Notes under the pieces: model-generated
The model's database searches: none
What the model saw: only the letters and a program-made list of their open reading frames with translations
Told to the model about the DNA's origin: nothing
In this document: positions 25,890-35,009 of the stretch, piece after piece
Layout: each line of letters begins with the position of its first letter
How positions within the stretch are numbered: position 1 is the stretch's first letter
Translations under genes and position numbers: made by a program
Source of the DNA: Aliiroseovarius marinus
GTDB lineage: Bacteria > Pseudomonadota > Alphaproteobacteria > Rhodobacterales > Rhodobacteraceae
Assembly (NCBI RefSeq): GCF_004360145.1
Contig: NZ_ML178712.1
Coordinates: 476,179-540,178, forward strand
DNA: 64,000 bases
Direction: 5' to 3'

Positions 25890-26723
25890 ATGAAAACACT
25901 CACCAAAGCCGTCATGACAGCACTTGTCACCACTCTTGCTGTTCCTGTCGCAAGCACATCAATCATGCTCGTTTCAGCCGAGCCTGCGCTGGCCAAGGGC
26001 AAGGACAAGGAAAAAGGCGGCGGCAAAGAGAAACGCGGCGGGTCCAAATCACAAGGCGGAAGCAAGTCGCAGGGCGGATCGAAGTCGCAAGGCGGCTCCA
26101 AAGCCTCGAACGGAAATGGCTCGACCCGCAGCTCGTTGAAATCGGCAAACGCATCGAATGCCAGCGCCCGCGCCCTGGAAGTTGCCAACGCCAACAGCCG
26201 TGTCGGCAAGGCGGCAGCATATCGTGACGCGACGGTCAATGTCGGCGAAGCGGACGCAAAAGTGGCCGAAACAACCGCAGCGGTTGAGACCCACAAGGAA
26301 AACGATCCCGGCTTCACCGCTGAGGAAACGCAGACCAAAATCGATGGGCTGAACAGCCAGCTGAGCACCCTGAACGACGAGAAAACCGCGCTTCAGACCG
26401 AGTTGGACGCCCTCAACGCCAAAACCGAGCTGACCGATGACGAAGCCGCCCGCGTTGCCGAGCTGGAAGACGAACTGAAAGCCAAGGACGACCAGATCAC
26501 GCAGACCCAGACCGATCTGGCGAGCGCACAGGAAGATCTTGCAACAGCCCAAGCCTATGAGGACGAGCTGGCCCGTCTTGAAGACGAAGCAGCTGCGGCA
26601 GCGGCAGCGGCAGCAACTGCGGCCGAAGACCAGCACGCAGCGCTTCTGGAACTGACCAATGGCCGCGACATTTCCGGTGACGAAGCCGCCATGGAAGAAC
26701 TGCACGGCAACCTTGGGCTCTGA
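25890..26723 (+). CDS. Secreted Lys/Gly/Ser-repeat and coiled-coil protein, unknown
   Basis: A 277-aa protein that I do not recognise. It has a cleavable signal peptide (about 1-35, end ALA-KG), then a very basic Lys/Gly/Ser stretch with tandem GGSKSQ units (residues 50-71), an Asn/Ser/Ala-rich segment, and a long acidic heptad-like coiled coil from about residue 140 to 250 with an Ala run. The C-terminal end, NGRDISGDEAAMEELHGNLG, looks like a short separate motif. Charge is strongly split (basic N-terminal, acidic C-terminal). GGAGAGAG precedes the ATG. It is monocistronic and ends at a hairpin. It may be an envelope or matrix protein; no function is claimed. Confidence 0.75.
   Translation: MKTLTKAVMTALVTTLAVPVASTSIMLVSAEPALAKGKDKEKGGGKEKRGGSKSQGGSKSQGGSKSQGGSKASNGNGSTRSSLKSANASNASARALEVANANSRVGKAAAYRDATVNVGEADAKVAETTAAVETHKENDPGFTAEETQTKIDGLNSQLSTLNDEKTALQTELDALNAKTELTDDEAARVAELEDELKAKDDQITQTQTDLASAQEDLATAQAYEDELARLEDEAAAAAAAAATAAEDQHAALLELTNGRDISGDEAAMEELHGNLGL
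26037..26102 (+). repeat. 18-bp in-frame tandem repeat (about 3.7 copies)
   Basis: Units of 18 bp encode Gly-Gly-Ser-Lys-Ser-Gln inside the secreted protein gene. The units differ at several third codon positions (TCC/AGC/TCG for Ser, CAA/CAG for Gln), so the repeat is not freshly duplicated and the peptide appears to be under selection. Confidence 0.85.
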
Positions 26724-26752
26724 TCCGATCGGCCACTGCGAATAAAATTACG

Positions 26753-26779
26753 AAGGGCGGTCCATTGGGCCGCCCTTTT
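26753..26779 (+). terminator. Intrinsic terminator after the secreted coiled-coil gene
   Basis: Stem AAGGGCGG/CCGCCCTT with a 9-nt loop ending in a T-run, 30 bp after the stop codon. Confidence 0.85.
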
Positions 26780-26863
26780 CCGTGCAGAACACGCCCGCGC
26801 ATCCTTGCTCTTTCCCTTAAAAACATATAATCGCCGCGCGATACGCTCGTGAAAGGGAAACCG

Positions 26864-28111
26864 ATGATTTCGTCCAATACCGCACCGCAAAAGGCGCCTA
26901 AGAAAGTTGTTCTGGCCTATTCCGGTGGCCTTGATACCTCGATCATCCTGAAATGGCTGCAGACCGAGTATGGCTGCGAAGTGATCACCTTCACCGCTGA
27001 CCTTGGTCAGGGCGAAGAACTGGAACCCGCACGCAAGAAGGCCGAGATGCTGGGCATCGCGCCTGAAAACATCCACATCGAAGACCTGCGCGAAGAATTC
27101 GTGCGCGATTATGTCTTCCCGATGTTCCGCGCCAACGCGCAGTATGAAGGCCTGTACCTGCTGGGCACCTCGATCGCACGTCCGCTGATCTCGAAGCGTC
27201 TGGTGGAAATCGCGGAAGAGCACGGCGCAGATGCGGTTAGCCACGGCGCAACCGGCAAAGGCAACGACCAGGTGCGTTTCGAGCTGGCCGCCTACGCGCT
27301 GAACCCCGAGATCGTCGTGATCGCCCCGTGGCGTGAATGGGATCTGGGCTCGCGCACCAAGCTTCTGGACTTCGCCGAGAAGAACCAGATTCCGATCGCC
27401 AAGGACAAACGTGGCGAAGCGCCGTTCTCGGTCGACGCGAACCTGCTGCACACCTCGTCGGAAGGAAAAGTTCTGGAAGACCCGGCCGAGGACGCACCGG
27501 ATTACGTTTATCAGCGCACCGTGCACCCGGAAGACGCGCCTGACACCCCCGAGTTCATCGAGATCGAGTTCGAAAAAGGCGATCCCGTCGGCATCAACGG
27601 CGAAAAGATGTCGCCCGCGACTATTCTGACCGAGCTGAACGAATACGGTCGCAAGCACGGCATTGGCCGTCTGGATCTGGTGGAAGGCCGCTATGTTGGC
27701 ATGAAGTCGCGCGGGATCTACGAGACCCCCGGCGGCACCATCCTGCTGGACGCCCACCGTGGGATCGAGTCGATCACCATGGACCGCGGCGCGATGCACA
27801 TGAAAGACGAACTGATGCCGCGCTATGCCGAGCTGATCTATAACGGCTACTGGTTCTCGCCCGAGCGCGAGATGCTGCAGGCCGCCATCGACCACAGCCA
27901 AGAGCACGTCACCGGCACCGTCCGCATGAAGCTGTACAAAGGTCTGGCCCGCGTGGTTGGCCGCTGGTCGGATCACTCGCTCTACTCGGAAGAGCACGTG
28001 ACCTTTGAAGAGGACATGGGCGCCTACGACCAGACCGACGCCGCCGGCTTCATCCAGCTGAACGCCCTGCGTCTGAAGCTGATCGCGATGCGCAACAAAC
28101 GCGTCAAGTAA
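26864..28111 (+). CDS. argG: Argininosuccinate synthase
   Basis: Condenses citrulline and aspartate with ATP to argininosuccinate in arginine biosynthesis. The product is 415 aa. The N-terminal P-loop-like ATP motif is [27 protein letters not shown] and the [12 protein letters not shown] region are also present. A GTG at 26849 is in frame, but the ATG at 26864 follows AAAGGG at correct spacing and is preferred. The gene stands alone between two hairpin terminators. Confidence 0.97.
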   Translation: MISSNTAPQKAPKKVVLAYSGGLDTSIILKWLQTEYGCEVITFTADLGQGEELEPARKKAEMLGIAPENIHIEDLREEFVRDYVFPMFRANAQYEGLYLLGTSIARPLISKRLVEIAEEHGADAVSHGATGKGNDQVRFELAAYALNPEIVVIAPWREWDLGSRTKLLDFAEKNQIPIAKDKRGEAPFSVDANLLHTSSEGKVLEDPAEDAPDYVYQRTVHPEDAPDTPEFIEIEFEKGDPVGINGEKMSPATILTELNEYGRKHGIGRLDLVEGRYVGMKSRGIYETPGGTILLDAHRGIESITMDRGAMHMKDELMPRYAELIYNGYWFSPEREMLQAAIDHSQEHVTGTVRMKLYKGLARVVGRWSDHSLYSEEHVTFEEDMGAYDQTDAAGFIQLNALRLKLIAMRNKRVK

Positions 28112-28140
28112 GCTCGCGCCACGTCACAGTGGACCAATTC

Positions 28141-28172
28141 AAAACGCCCCCGTATCACGCGGGGGCGTTTTT
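28141..28172 (+). terminator. Strong intrinsic terminator after argG
   Basis: A perfect 12-bp stem (AAAACGCCCCCG and its complement) with a 7-nt loop and a T-tail, 30 bp after the argG stop. Confidence 0.92.
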
Positions 28173-28187
28173 ACTTAAGGACCTCCC

Positions 28188-28475
28188 ATGCCCCTGACCC
28201 CCATCGTCGAAAAGATCGAACGCGGCCTGACGAAAGTGCCGTTCGATGAAAGCCTGAAGCTGGATTGTGGTGAGGACGGCGTGATTGTTCTGCAAGACGG
28301 TGTGGTCTCGCGCGAGGATGCGGATACGGACTGCACCATCGCCATGTCGCATGCCAATTTGCAAAAGCTGATGAAGGGTGATCTGAACCCGATGACGGCC
28401 TTCATGATGGGCAAGATCAAGGTATCCGGCGATATGTCGATCGCAATGCGTTTGGGGCAGCTTCTGAAAGGCTAA
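28188..28475 (+). CDS. SCP2 sterol-carrier-domain protein
   Basis: A 95-residue stand-alone SCP2 domain. The family fold is recognised from the strand pattern and the C-terminal LMKGDLNPMTAFMMGKIKVSGDMSIAMRL. These domains bind lipids or fatty acyl chains; the bacterial stand-alone forms have no settled role. It starts 16 bp after the argG terminator, so a promoter inside or after the hairpin or readthrough must drive it. Convergent with rbsK (6-bp gap). Confidence 0.9.
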   Translation: MPLTPIVEKIERGLTKVPFDESLKLDCGEDGVIVLQDGVVSREDADTDCTIAMSHANLQKLMKGDLNPMTAFMMGKIKVSGDMSIAMRLGQLLKG

Positions 28476-28481
28476 CAGACC

Positions 28482-29354
28482 CTAGTCTTGCAGAAAGCGG
28501 TCAACTTCGTCCCGTGTCGGGATCGCATCTGCGGTGCCAAAGCGGGTGACTTTGATGGCGGATGCCGCCGACCCAAGCCGCATGGCTTCTTCGGGCAACA
28601 TTCCCTGATCCAGACCCGCGGCGACATAGCCGATAAAGCAATCCCCTGCGCCAGTCGTGTCCACAGGCGTCACCGGGAAAGCCGGAACCTGCGCGGTTTC
28701 CACGCCGTTTTCCATCCAGACGGCCCCATCCGCCCCTTTGGTGATCAACACCACGGGCACCTGAAGATCGGCCAACCCAACGCCCAGCGCGTCGGTCAGC
28801 TGTTGCGCCTCGATTTCGTTCAACACCAGCATATCCGTCACAGGCAGCATCGCTTTCGCATCCTCAGCCACAAAGGGCGCGGCGGAATAGATGACGCGCA
28901 GGCCTTTCGACTTGGCCAGCGTGGCCGCCTCGACTGTCAGGGCGGTTTCGTTCTGCAAGATCAGCGTGTCACCCGGCCCTGCATCGGACAAAGCCTCGGA
29001 AACATGATCCCGTGAAAACGTACGGTTTGCGCCGGGATAGAGAATGATTTGGTTCTCGCCTTCGGGATCAATCAGGATATTGGCGTGGCCCGTTGCCACC
29101 TGCGCCCGCGTGATGTGGCGCGTGTCGACTCCGGCTTGTGTCAGCACCTCGACACACCAATCGCCCTCGGGACCAACCGCCCCGATATGGCGCACCTGCG
29201 ATCCAGCCCGCGCGCTTGCGACGGACTGGTTTGCGCCCTTCCCGCCCAATCCGACGGAATGCTCCTCCGCCGCCAGAGTTTCCCCCGGCGCGGGCATATG
29301 CGGCACGCGATAGAAGTTATCGATGTTGATGGATCCGAGATTGAATAGGGTCAC
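28482..29354 (-). CDS. rbsK: Ribokinase (PfkB family)
   Basis: Sugar kinase of 290 aa, probably phosphorylating ribose to ribose-5-phosphate. The PfkB signatures are GLGGKGANQSVA near the N-terminus and DTTGAGDCFIGY near the C-terminus, with catalytic Asp in TGAGD. The GGKGANQ form is typical of ribokinase. No ribose transporter or rbsD is adjacent, so the substrate is by family only. Divergent from the NAD-isocitrate dehydrogenase gene. Confidence 0.85.
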   Translation of the reverse strand: MTLFNLGSINIDNFYRVPHMPAPGETLAAEEHSVGLGGKGANQSVASARAGSQVRHIGAVGPEGDWCVEVLTQAGVDTRHITRAQVATGHANILIDPEGENQIILYPGANRTFSRDHVSEALSDAGPGDTLILQNETALTVEAATLAKSKGLRVIYSAAPFVAEDAKAMLPVTDMLVLNEIEAQQLTDALGVGLADLQVPVVLITKGADGAVWMENGVETAQVPAFPVTPVDTTGAGDCFIGYVAAGLDQGMLPEEAMRLGSAASAIKVTRFGTADAIPTRDEVDRFLQD

Positions 29355-29465
29355 GCGGCGCCTCCTTGCCTGTCCACGTTAGCGCGCTTGCCCGCAGGCG
29401 CAAGTCGCGCGTAGCATGACGGGGAAACGCCTTGTTTTATTCACCTTTCTGAATGTCATTTCGCT

Positions 29466-29485
29466 ATTGTATTCCATTGTATACC
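29466..29485. promoter_or_regulatory. Tandem 10-bp direct repeat upstream of NAD-IDH gene
   Basis: ATTGTATTCC at 29466-29475 is followed at once by ATTGTATACC, one mismatch. A 10-bp period places the two half sites on one face of the helix, as in some operators. It lies 44 bp before the start codon, and parts of it could also serve as promoter elements. No factor is identified. Confidence 0.35.
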
Positions 29486-29528
29486 GTTTATATGAGCCTT
29501 AAACGCGCTCAACAGCATGGAGAAGACC

Positions 29529-30545
29529 ATGACCAAGATCCAAGCCACTTTGATCCCCGGCGACGGGATTGGCCCCGAAATCACCGAAGCCGTTACTGCC
29601 ATCCTCGACAAGATGGGCAGCCCGTTCGAATGGGATGTGCAACAGGCTGGGATGACCGCCTTTGACGCCGTCGGCACCCCCCTGCCCGAAGCGACGCTGG
29701 ACAGCATCCGCAAAACCAAGCTGGCGCTGAAGGGTCCGCTGACCACACCCGTTGGCGGCGGCTTCAAGTCGATCAACCTGCAACTGCGGCAGGCCTTTAA
29801 CCTCTATGCCAACGTCCGCCCGACCAAAACGATCAAACTGGACGGTCGCTATGACAACATCGACATGGTGATCTTCCGCGAGAACCTGGAAGGGTATTAC
29901 ATCTCGGACGAAGGGTATATGGAGCACAATGGTGACCCCGAGGGGAAAGTGTTTTCGACCGGGTACAACACCAAGGAAGGTGCCCAGCGCATCACCCGTG
30001 CCGCGTTCGAATATGCGCTGGCGAACGGGCGCAAGAAGGTCACCATCGTCCACAAGGCGAACATCCTGAAGCTGCTCTCGGGCATGTTTCTGGAAGAAGC
30101 CCGCAAGGTTGCCCAAGAATATGAAGGCCGTGTTGAGTGTGACGAGCGCATTGTCGATGCCTGCGCCATGCAGATGGTGATGTACCCGGATGCGTTTGAC
30201 GTGATTGTCACCACCAACCTGTTTGGCGACATCCTGTCGGATCTGGCCGCCGGTCTGGTGGGTGGTCTGGGTCTGGCCCCGGGCGCCAATATCGGCACGG
30301 ACGCTGCGATCTTTGAAGCCGTCCACGGATCTGCCCCTGACATCGCCGGTCAACAGAAGGCTAACCCCTGTGCGTTCCTGATGGCCGCGGGCCTGATGTT
30401 GGAGCATGTGGGCAAACCGGAAGACGCCCAGCGCCTGAAGAAAGCGGTGATCGACACCGTGCAGGCCAAGGACCGCGTCACCCCCGATCTGGGCGGTACC
30501 GGCAACACAATGTCGATTGCCGAGGCCATCATGGATCGCCTCTGA
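29529..30545 (+). CDS. NAD-type isocitrate dehydrogenase (isocitrate/isopropylmalate dehydrogenase family)
   Basis: A 338-aa beta-decarboxylating dehydrogenase, probably oxidising isocitrate to 2-oxoglutarate with NAD. The N-terminus [12 protein letters not shown], the substrate segment [18 protein letters not shown] (isocitrate-type rather than LeuB-type) and the late motifs [17 protein letters not shown] and [12 protein letters not shown] are clear. ATG 29517 also exists in frame, but ATG 29529 is spaced correctly from GGAG. The next gene is an unrelated monomeric isocitrate dehydrogenase, separated by a terminator. Homoisocitrate activity cannot be excluded. Confidence 0.88.
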   Translation: MTKIQATLIPGDGIGPEITEAVTAILDKMGSPFEWDVQQAGMTAFDAVGTPLPEATLDSIRKTKLALKGPLTTPVGGGFKSINLQLRQAFNLYANVRPTKTIKLDGRYDNIDMVIFRENLEGYYISDEGYMEHNGDPEGKVFSTGYNTKEGAQRITRAAFEYALANGRKKVTIVHKANILKLLSGMFLEEARKVAQEYEGRVECDERIVDACAMQMVMYPDAFDVIVTTNLFGDILSDLAAGLVGGLGLAPGANIGTDAAIFEAVHGSAPDIAGQQKANPCAFLMAAGLMLEHVGKPEDAQRLKKAVIDTVQAKDRVTPDLGGTGNTMSIAEAIMDRL

Positions 30546-30554
30546 CCGCATTCG

Positions 30555-30585
30555 AAGGGTCGTAGCTTGGGCTGCGACCCTTTTT
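30555..30585 (+). terminator. Intrinsic terminator between the two isocitrate dehydrogenase genes
   Basis: Stem AAGGGTCGTAGC with its complement (one G-T pair), loop TTGG, followed by TTT. It separates the two genes into different transcription units. Confidence 0.88.
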
Positions 30586-30717
30586 CTTGGAGCTGTTAGC
30601 GCTCTGCCCTTTTTTTCTTCACGGGTTTTGTGTAAGGGAAAGGGGAAATCTCACCTATCGCCGTTCTGGACCGTTGTCCGCAGGCGAACCTTTCCGCGAA
30701 AAAAGAGGTGCCATAAA

Positions 30718-32934
30718 ATGACCGATAAATCGCAAGCAGACATTCTGTATACAATTGTAGACGAAGCGCCCGAGCTGGCCTCGGCCTCGTTCCTGCCGAT
30801 CATCCGCAAGTTCGTTTCCGCCGCGGGAATCACCGTTGGCACGCCGGACATTTCGCTGGCTGGCCGCATCATCGCGACCTTCCCCGAAAACCTGACCGAC
30901 GATCAGCGCCAGTCGGACGATCTGGCCGCCCTGGGCGAGCTGGTGAAAACCCCCGGTGCGAACGTGATCAAGCTGCCGAACATCTCGGCCTCGGTTCCGC
31001 AGCTGGTTGCCGCGATCGAAGAACTGCAAGGTCAGGGTTACAACATCCCGTCCTACCCGGAAGATCCGTCGACTGACGAAGAAAAGGCGATCCGCGCGCG
31101 CTATGATGGCATCAAGGGTTCGGCTGTGAACCCGGTTCTGCGCGAAGGCAACTCGGACCGTCGCTCGGCCCGCGCTGTGAAAAACTTCGCCCAAAACAAC
31201 CCGCACTCGATGGGTGCTTGGGAATCGTCCTCGAAAACCAAAGTGTCGTCCATGCCAGGCAACGACTTCTACGCCAACGAAGTATCGGCCACCATCACCG
31301 CCGCTCAGGCAGGTGACGCGAAGATCGAATTCGTCGGCAAAGACGGCGCAACCACCGTTCTGAAAGACGGCTGGCCGCTGGAAGAAGGCACCATCGCGGA
31401 TGCGACCTTCATGTCGGCGAAAGCTCTGGGTTCCTTCCTGGCCGAGGCCATCGAAGACACCAAGAAAGACGGCACCATGTTCTCGCTTCACATGAAAGCG
31501 ACCATGATGAAAGTGTCGGACCCGATCATCTTTGGCCACGCAGTCAAGGCATGGCTGGGTCCGGTTTGGGACAAGCACGGCGAAGCTATTGCGGCTGCCG
31601 GCGGTTCGCCGAACTCGGGTCTGGGTGCGGTTCTGGACGCCATCAACAGCATGGACAACGCAGACGAGATCAACGCGGAAATCGCCGCCTTGGATCGTCC
31701 GTCGATGTACATGGTCGACAGCGACAAAGGCATCACCAACCTGCACGTGCCTTCGGACGTGATCATCGACGCCTCGATGCCTGCCGTGATCCGCGCAGGC
31801 GGTAAAGGCTGGGACGAGACCGGCGCGAAAGGCGACACCAACTGCGTGATCCCCGACCGCTGCTACGCCACAGTCTATGACGAAACCATCAACTTCTTCA
31901 AAGCCAACGGCGCGCTGGACGTGACCACCGCGGGTTCGGTGGCAAACGTTGGCCTGATGGCACAGAAAGCGGAAGAGTACGGCTCGCACCCGACCACGTT
32001 CGAGGCACCCGCTGACGGCACCATCCGTATCGTGACCGCAAATGGCGACACGCTGCACAGCCACGAGGTTGAAGCCGGTGACATCTGGCGTTCCTGCACC
32101 GTGAAGAAAGCTCCGATCGAAAATTGGATCGAGCTGGCCATGGACCGTCAGCGCCTGACCGGTTCGGAAGCCATCTTCTGGCTGGACGCAAACCGCGCCC
32201 ACGATGCCGAGCTGATCAAATACGTGACGCCCGCTCTGGAAGCTGCCGGCAAAGCCGATCTGTTCCAAATCATGGCCCCGCGCGAAGCCACCGCACAGTC
32301 GCTGAAAACCATCACCGCTGGCAACGATAGCATCGCGATCACCGGCAACGTGCTGCGCGATTATCTGACCGACCTGTTCCCGATCCTTGAACTGGGCACC
32401 TCGGCCAAGATGCTGTCGATCGTGAAGCTGATGAAAGGTGGCGGTCTGTTTGAAACCGGTGCTGGTGGCTCGGCTCCGAAGCACGTTCAGCAGCTGGTTG
32501 AAGAAAACCACCTGCGTTGGGACTCGATGGGCGAGTTCTGTGCGCTGGGTGAAAGCCTGAACTTCCTGGCGGACGTCAAAGGCAACGCCAAAGCCGGTGT
32601 TCTGGGTGCCGCTGCCGAAGCTGCGACCCAAGGCATTCTGGACAACAACAACTCGCCGTCGCGCAAAGTTGGTCAGCCGGATAACCGCGACAGCCACTAC
32701 TGGTTCGCTCGCTACTGGGCCGACGCTTTGGCCGCTCAGTCGGACGACGCTGATCTGGCGGCCGAGTTCGCTCCGGTTGCCAAGGCACTGGCAGACGGTG
32801 AAGAAGCCATCCTGGCCGAGCTGGCCGCAGCTCAGGGTCCGGCAGCCGATATCGGCGGCTACTATCGCCCCTCGGTCGAACTGAAAGCCAAAGTGATGCG
32901 CCCCTCGGCCACGCTGAACGCGATCATCGACTAA
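30718..32934 (+). CDS. icd: Monomeric NADP-dependent isocitrate dehydrogenase (IDH-II type)
   Basis: Large single-subunit isocitrate dehydrogenase of 738 aa (family 735-745) that makes 2-oxoglutarate and NADPH in the TCA cycle. Recognisable stretches are [12 protein letters not shown]-like ([15 protein letters not shown]), [29 protein letters not shown] and SHYWFARYW. The frame runs open from 30517, but the ATG at 30718 follows AAGAGGTG and starts the conserved part. Flanked by terminators on both sides. TGTTAGCGCT lies upstream at 30594. Confidence 0.96.
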   Translation: MTDKSQADILYTIVDEAPELASASFLPIIRKFVSAAGITVGTPDISLAGRIIATFPENLTDDQRQSDDLAALGELVKTPGANVIKLPNISASVPQLVAAIEELQGQGYNIPSYPEDPSTDEEKAIRARYDGIKGSAVNPVLREGNSDRRSARAVKNFAQNNPHSMGAWESSSKTKVSSMPGNDFYANEVSATITAAQAGDAKIEFVGKDGATTVLKDGWPLEEGTIADATFMSAKALGSFLAEAIEDTKKDGTMFSLHMKATMMKVSDPIIFGHAVKAWLGPVWDKHGEAIAAAGGSPNSGLGAVLDAINSMDNADEINAEIAALDRPSMYMVDSDKGITNLHVPSDVIIDASMPAVIRAGGKGWDETGAKGDTNCVIPDRCYATVYDETINFFKANGALDVTTAGSVANVGLMAQKAEEYGSHPTTFEAPADGTIRIVTANGDTLHSHEVEAGDIWRSCTVKKAPIENWIELAMDRQRLTGSEAIFWLDANRAHDAELIKYVTPALEAAGKADLFQIMAPREATAQSLKTITAGNDSIAITGNVLRDYLTDLFPILELGTSAKMLSIVKLMKGGGLFETGAGGSAPKHVQQLVEENHLRWDSMGEFCALGESLNFLADVKGNAKAGVLGAAAEAATQGILDNNNSPSRKVGQPDNRDSHYWFARYWADALAAQSDDADLAAEFAPVAKALADGEEAILAELAAAQGPAADIGGYYRPSVELKAKVMRPSATLNAIID

Positions 32935-32954
32935 GTTCGTCTCTAAATCACCTG

Positions 32955-32981
32955 AAAACCCCGTCCTTGTGGCGGGGTTTT
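32955..32981. terminator. Intrinsic terminator, probably bidirectional
   Basis: A perfect 9-bp stem AAAACCCCG/CGGGGTTTT with a 9-nt loop. The A and T runs are built into the stem, so it can stop icd on the plus strand and the convergent ClpP-like gene on the minus strand. Confidence 0.87.
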
Positions 32982-32986
32982 CTGTT

Positions 32987-33850
32987 TCAGGGGGCCTGTG
33001 TCACGACACCCGATTGACGTAAAATCCCATGTTCCGGGAACCAGATATCGCTGGAGGGGGTCTCATACACGCGGGTGATGAAATCAGCCGACACACCCTG
33101 CCCGAGCATGAACGCCCGATCCCGCGCCTGTTCAGCCTCGATATTAAATCCCGGCAGCCGCTGCGCGTCTTCCAGCAGATAGCTGTGAAACCCCAACCGT
33201 GCATCCGGCCCAAGCTGACGCTGCGCCCCGGCGACAAATACCAGCGTACAGGCAGAGCTACATGTGCCGTCCACATAGGTCTGCATCCCATGGGTCGTGA
33301 TCAACTTCGCCAAACCCCGTGCTTCGAACACATTGCCGCCGTCACTGGCTAAGGTGATGCGTGTAGGGATCGGCCCTTGCGCCAGTTCCCGGTCCAGCGC
33401 CTTGGTCACGCCCAACACGATCTGCCCTTGGAAAAACAGGTTTCCGTCAGGTTGTCGCACAATCTGGTATTCAGCCTGCCGTTCTAGCGCCTTGCGTTCG
33501 GCAAAGCTGGGTCCGTCTTCGCCCGGTCGCGTTGCCAAAGCCAAGGCCCACCATTGCGACGCCACAACGAAAACCGCGACGACCAATGCAATCATCCCGC
33601 CCCAAGTGGGCAACATGGATCCTGTATCGCGCACCCGTGCGTCAGCGGCGCGGAAATAGCCGACGCTTTGCCACAGCAGGCACAGTGCATCGGCGCCAAT
33701 CAACGCCACAGCCACAAGAAACGAGATCGGGGCGGCGCTGAGAGCCTGCAAAATAAGGGCATAGAGCACCAGCCGCACGCCGACGCCATTCACCCAAAAG
33801 CTTTGCCACAGCGGATGCCGCCCGCGCAGATGGTTCAGAAGATACCGCAT
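32987..33850 (-). CDS. Membrane protein with ClpP/crotonase-like domain (COG3904-like)
   Basis: A 287-aa protein with three likely membrane helices in the first 105 residues, then a periplasmic or cytosolic domain of ClpP/crotonase fold. The putative nucleophile Ser lies in DGTCSSACTLVFVAG, preceded by the oxyanion-type SDGGNVFEARGLA and followed by GFHSY (possible His). This resembles COG3904 proteins of unknown substrate. Paired Cys flank the Ser. It lies 42 bp downstream of the glutathionyl-hydroquinone reductase gene on the same strand. Activity is not proven. Confidence 0.75.
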   Translation of the reverse strand: MRYLLNHLRGRHPLWQSFWVNGVGVRLVLYALILQALSAAPISFLVAVALIGADALCLLWQSVGYFRAADARVRDTGSMLPTWGGMIALVVAVFVVASQWWALALATRPGEDGPSFAERKALERQAEYQIVRQPDGNLFFQGQIVLGVTKALDRELAQGPIPTRITLASDGGNVFEARGLAKLITTHGMQTYVDGTCSSACTLVFVAGAQRQLGPDARLGFHSYLLEDAQRLPGFNIEAEQARDRAFMLGQGVSADFITRVYETPSSDIWFPEHGILRQSGVVTQAP

Positions 33851-33892
33851 CGGACAAGCCTAGGGCCGCCCTAACGCGCAAGTCAAACTGCG

Positions 33893-34861
33893 TCAGAACC
33901 GATCGCGATCATGGGGGCGGGTGAAATCCAGCGCCGGCCCTTTCGGCACAACCCGCGTCGGGTTGATCGTCTCGTGCGAGTAATAATAGTGCGACTTGAT
34001 GTGCTGCATGTTCACCGTCTCGGCCACGCCGGGATGCTGATAGAGTTCGCGCAGATAGTTCGAGATATTCGGATAATCCTCGATCCGCTTCAGGTTCGTT
34101 TTGAAATGCCCGTGGTAAACCGCGTCGAACCGGATCAGCGTGGTGAAAAGGCGCCAATCAGCCTCGGTCAGTTGATCGCCAACCAGATAGCGGTGTTTGG
34201 ACAAGATGGCCTCCACACGGTCCAGCGCCGCGAACAGCGCTTCAAAAGCCTGCTCATATGCCTCTTGCGTGGTGGCAAATCCGCAGCGATAGACACCATT
34301 ATTGATGTTTCGATAGACGTCATCGTTGATCGCGTCGATCTGATCGCGCAGCGGCTCGGGATAGAAATCCAGCGTGTTTCCCGTCAGCCCGTTAAAGGCC
34401 GTGTTGAACATGCGGATGATTTCCGAGCTTTCATTGCTGGCAATCCGCCCCTGCACCTTGTCCCACAGAACCGGCACCGTCACGCGGCCCGAGTAGTCAG
34501 CCTTATCTGTCGTATAGACCTGATGCATGAAGCTATGCCCGAACAGTGGATCGGGGTCGTCAGGATCGAACTCCCACCCATTCGACAGCATATGAGGATG
34601 CACGGCGGTCACGCCGATCAGGTCCTCAAGCCCTTTCAGCTTGCGAAAGATCAGGGTGCGATGCGCCCAGGGGCAGGCGAGCGAGACGTATAGGTGATAG
34701 CGCCCGGGTTCGGCCTTGAAACCGCCATCGCCCGTCGGGCCCGCAGACCCGTCCGCCGTGACCCAATTGCGAAACCGCGCGTCTTCACGCTTGAATTTGC
34801 CGCCGGTTTTCTTGGTGTCGTACCACACGTCTTGCCAGACGCCATCCACAAGCTGACCCAT
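33893..34861 (-). CDS. Glutathionyl-hydroquinone reductase (YqjG/ECM4, GST omega-like)
   Basis: A 322-aa GST-superfamily enzyme that reduces glutathionyl-hydroquinones. The N-terminal thioredoxin-fold active site is LACPWAHRT (Cys63), and the C-terminal helical domain includes QEAYEQAFEALFAALDRVE and the characteristic NPTRVVPKGP end. It may form a two-gene unit with the ClpP-like membrane gene. No quinone pathway genes are adjacent, so the physiological substrate is unknown. Confidence 0.92.
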   Translation of the reverse strand: MGQLVDGVWQDVWYDTKKTGGKFKREDARFRNWVTADGSAGPTGDGGFKAEPGRYHLYVSLACPWAHRTLIFRKLKGLEDLIGVTAVHPHMLSNGWEFDPDDPDPLFGHSFMHQVYTTDKADYSGRVTVPVLWDKVQGRIASNESSEIIRMFNTAFNGLTGNTLDFYPEPLRDQIDAINDDVYRNINNGVYRCGFATTQEAYEQAFEALFAALDRVEAILSKHRYLVGDQLTEADWRLFTTLIRFDAVYHGHFKTNLKRIEDYPNISNYLRELYQHPGVAETVNMQHIKSHYYYSHETINPTRVVPKGPALDFTRPHDRDRF

Positions 34862-34957
34862 TGGTGCCTCCTATACTCCATAGAAAGATAGCGGCTCCAA
34901 GCCACCAAACAATTCAGCGCGATACGCGTCCTATCTGTTCAAACCTGCACAGAACGA

Positions 34958-34989
34958 AAACGGCCCGCGGGATGTCCCGCGGGCCGTTT
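34958..34989 (-). terminator. Strong intrinsic terminator after maeB
   Basis: A perfect 15-bp inverted repeat beginning AAACGGCCCGCGGGA with a minimal loop. On the minus strand it ends in TTTTC. It lies 20 bp beyond the maeB stop. Confidence 0.88.
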
Positions 34990-35009
34990 CAGTCTCTATT
35001 CCAGCGGAA

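Noticed and set aside
26037-26102. Tandem repeat considered as a CRISPR or phase-variation tract
   Set aside because: Units are adjacent with no spacers, multiple of three, and differ by synonymous bases; it is a coding peptide repeat.
30655-32697. 680-codon open frame antisense to icd
   Set aside because: Shadow of the conserved monomeric isocitrate dehydrogenase; composition is His/Val/Arg-rich as expected from reversed GC-rich codons.
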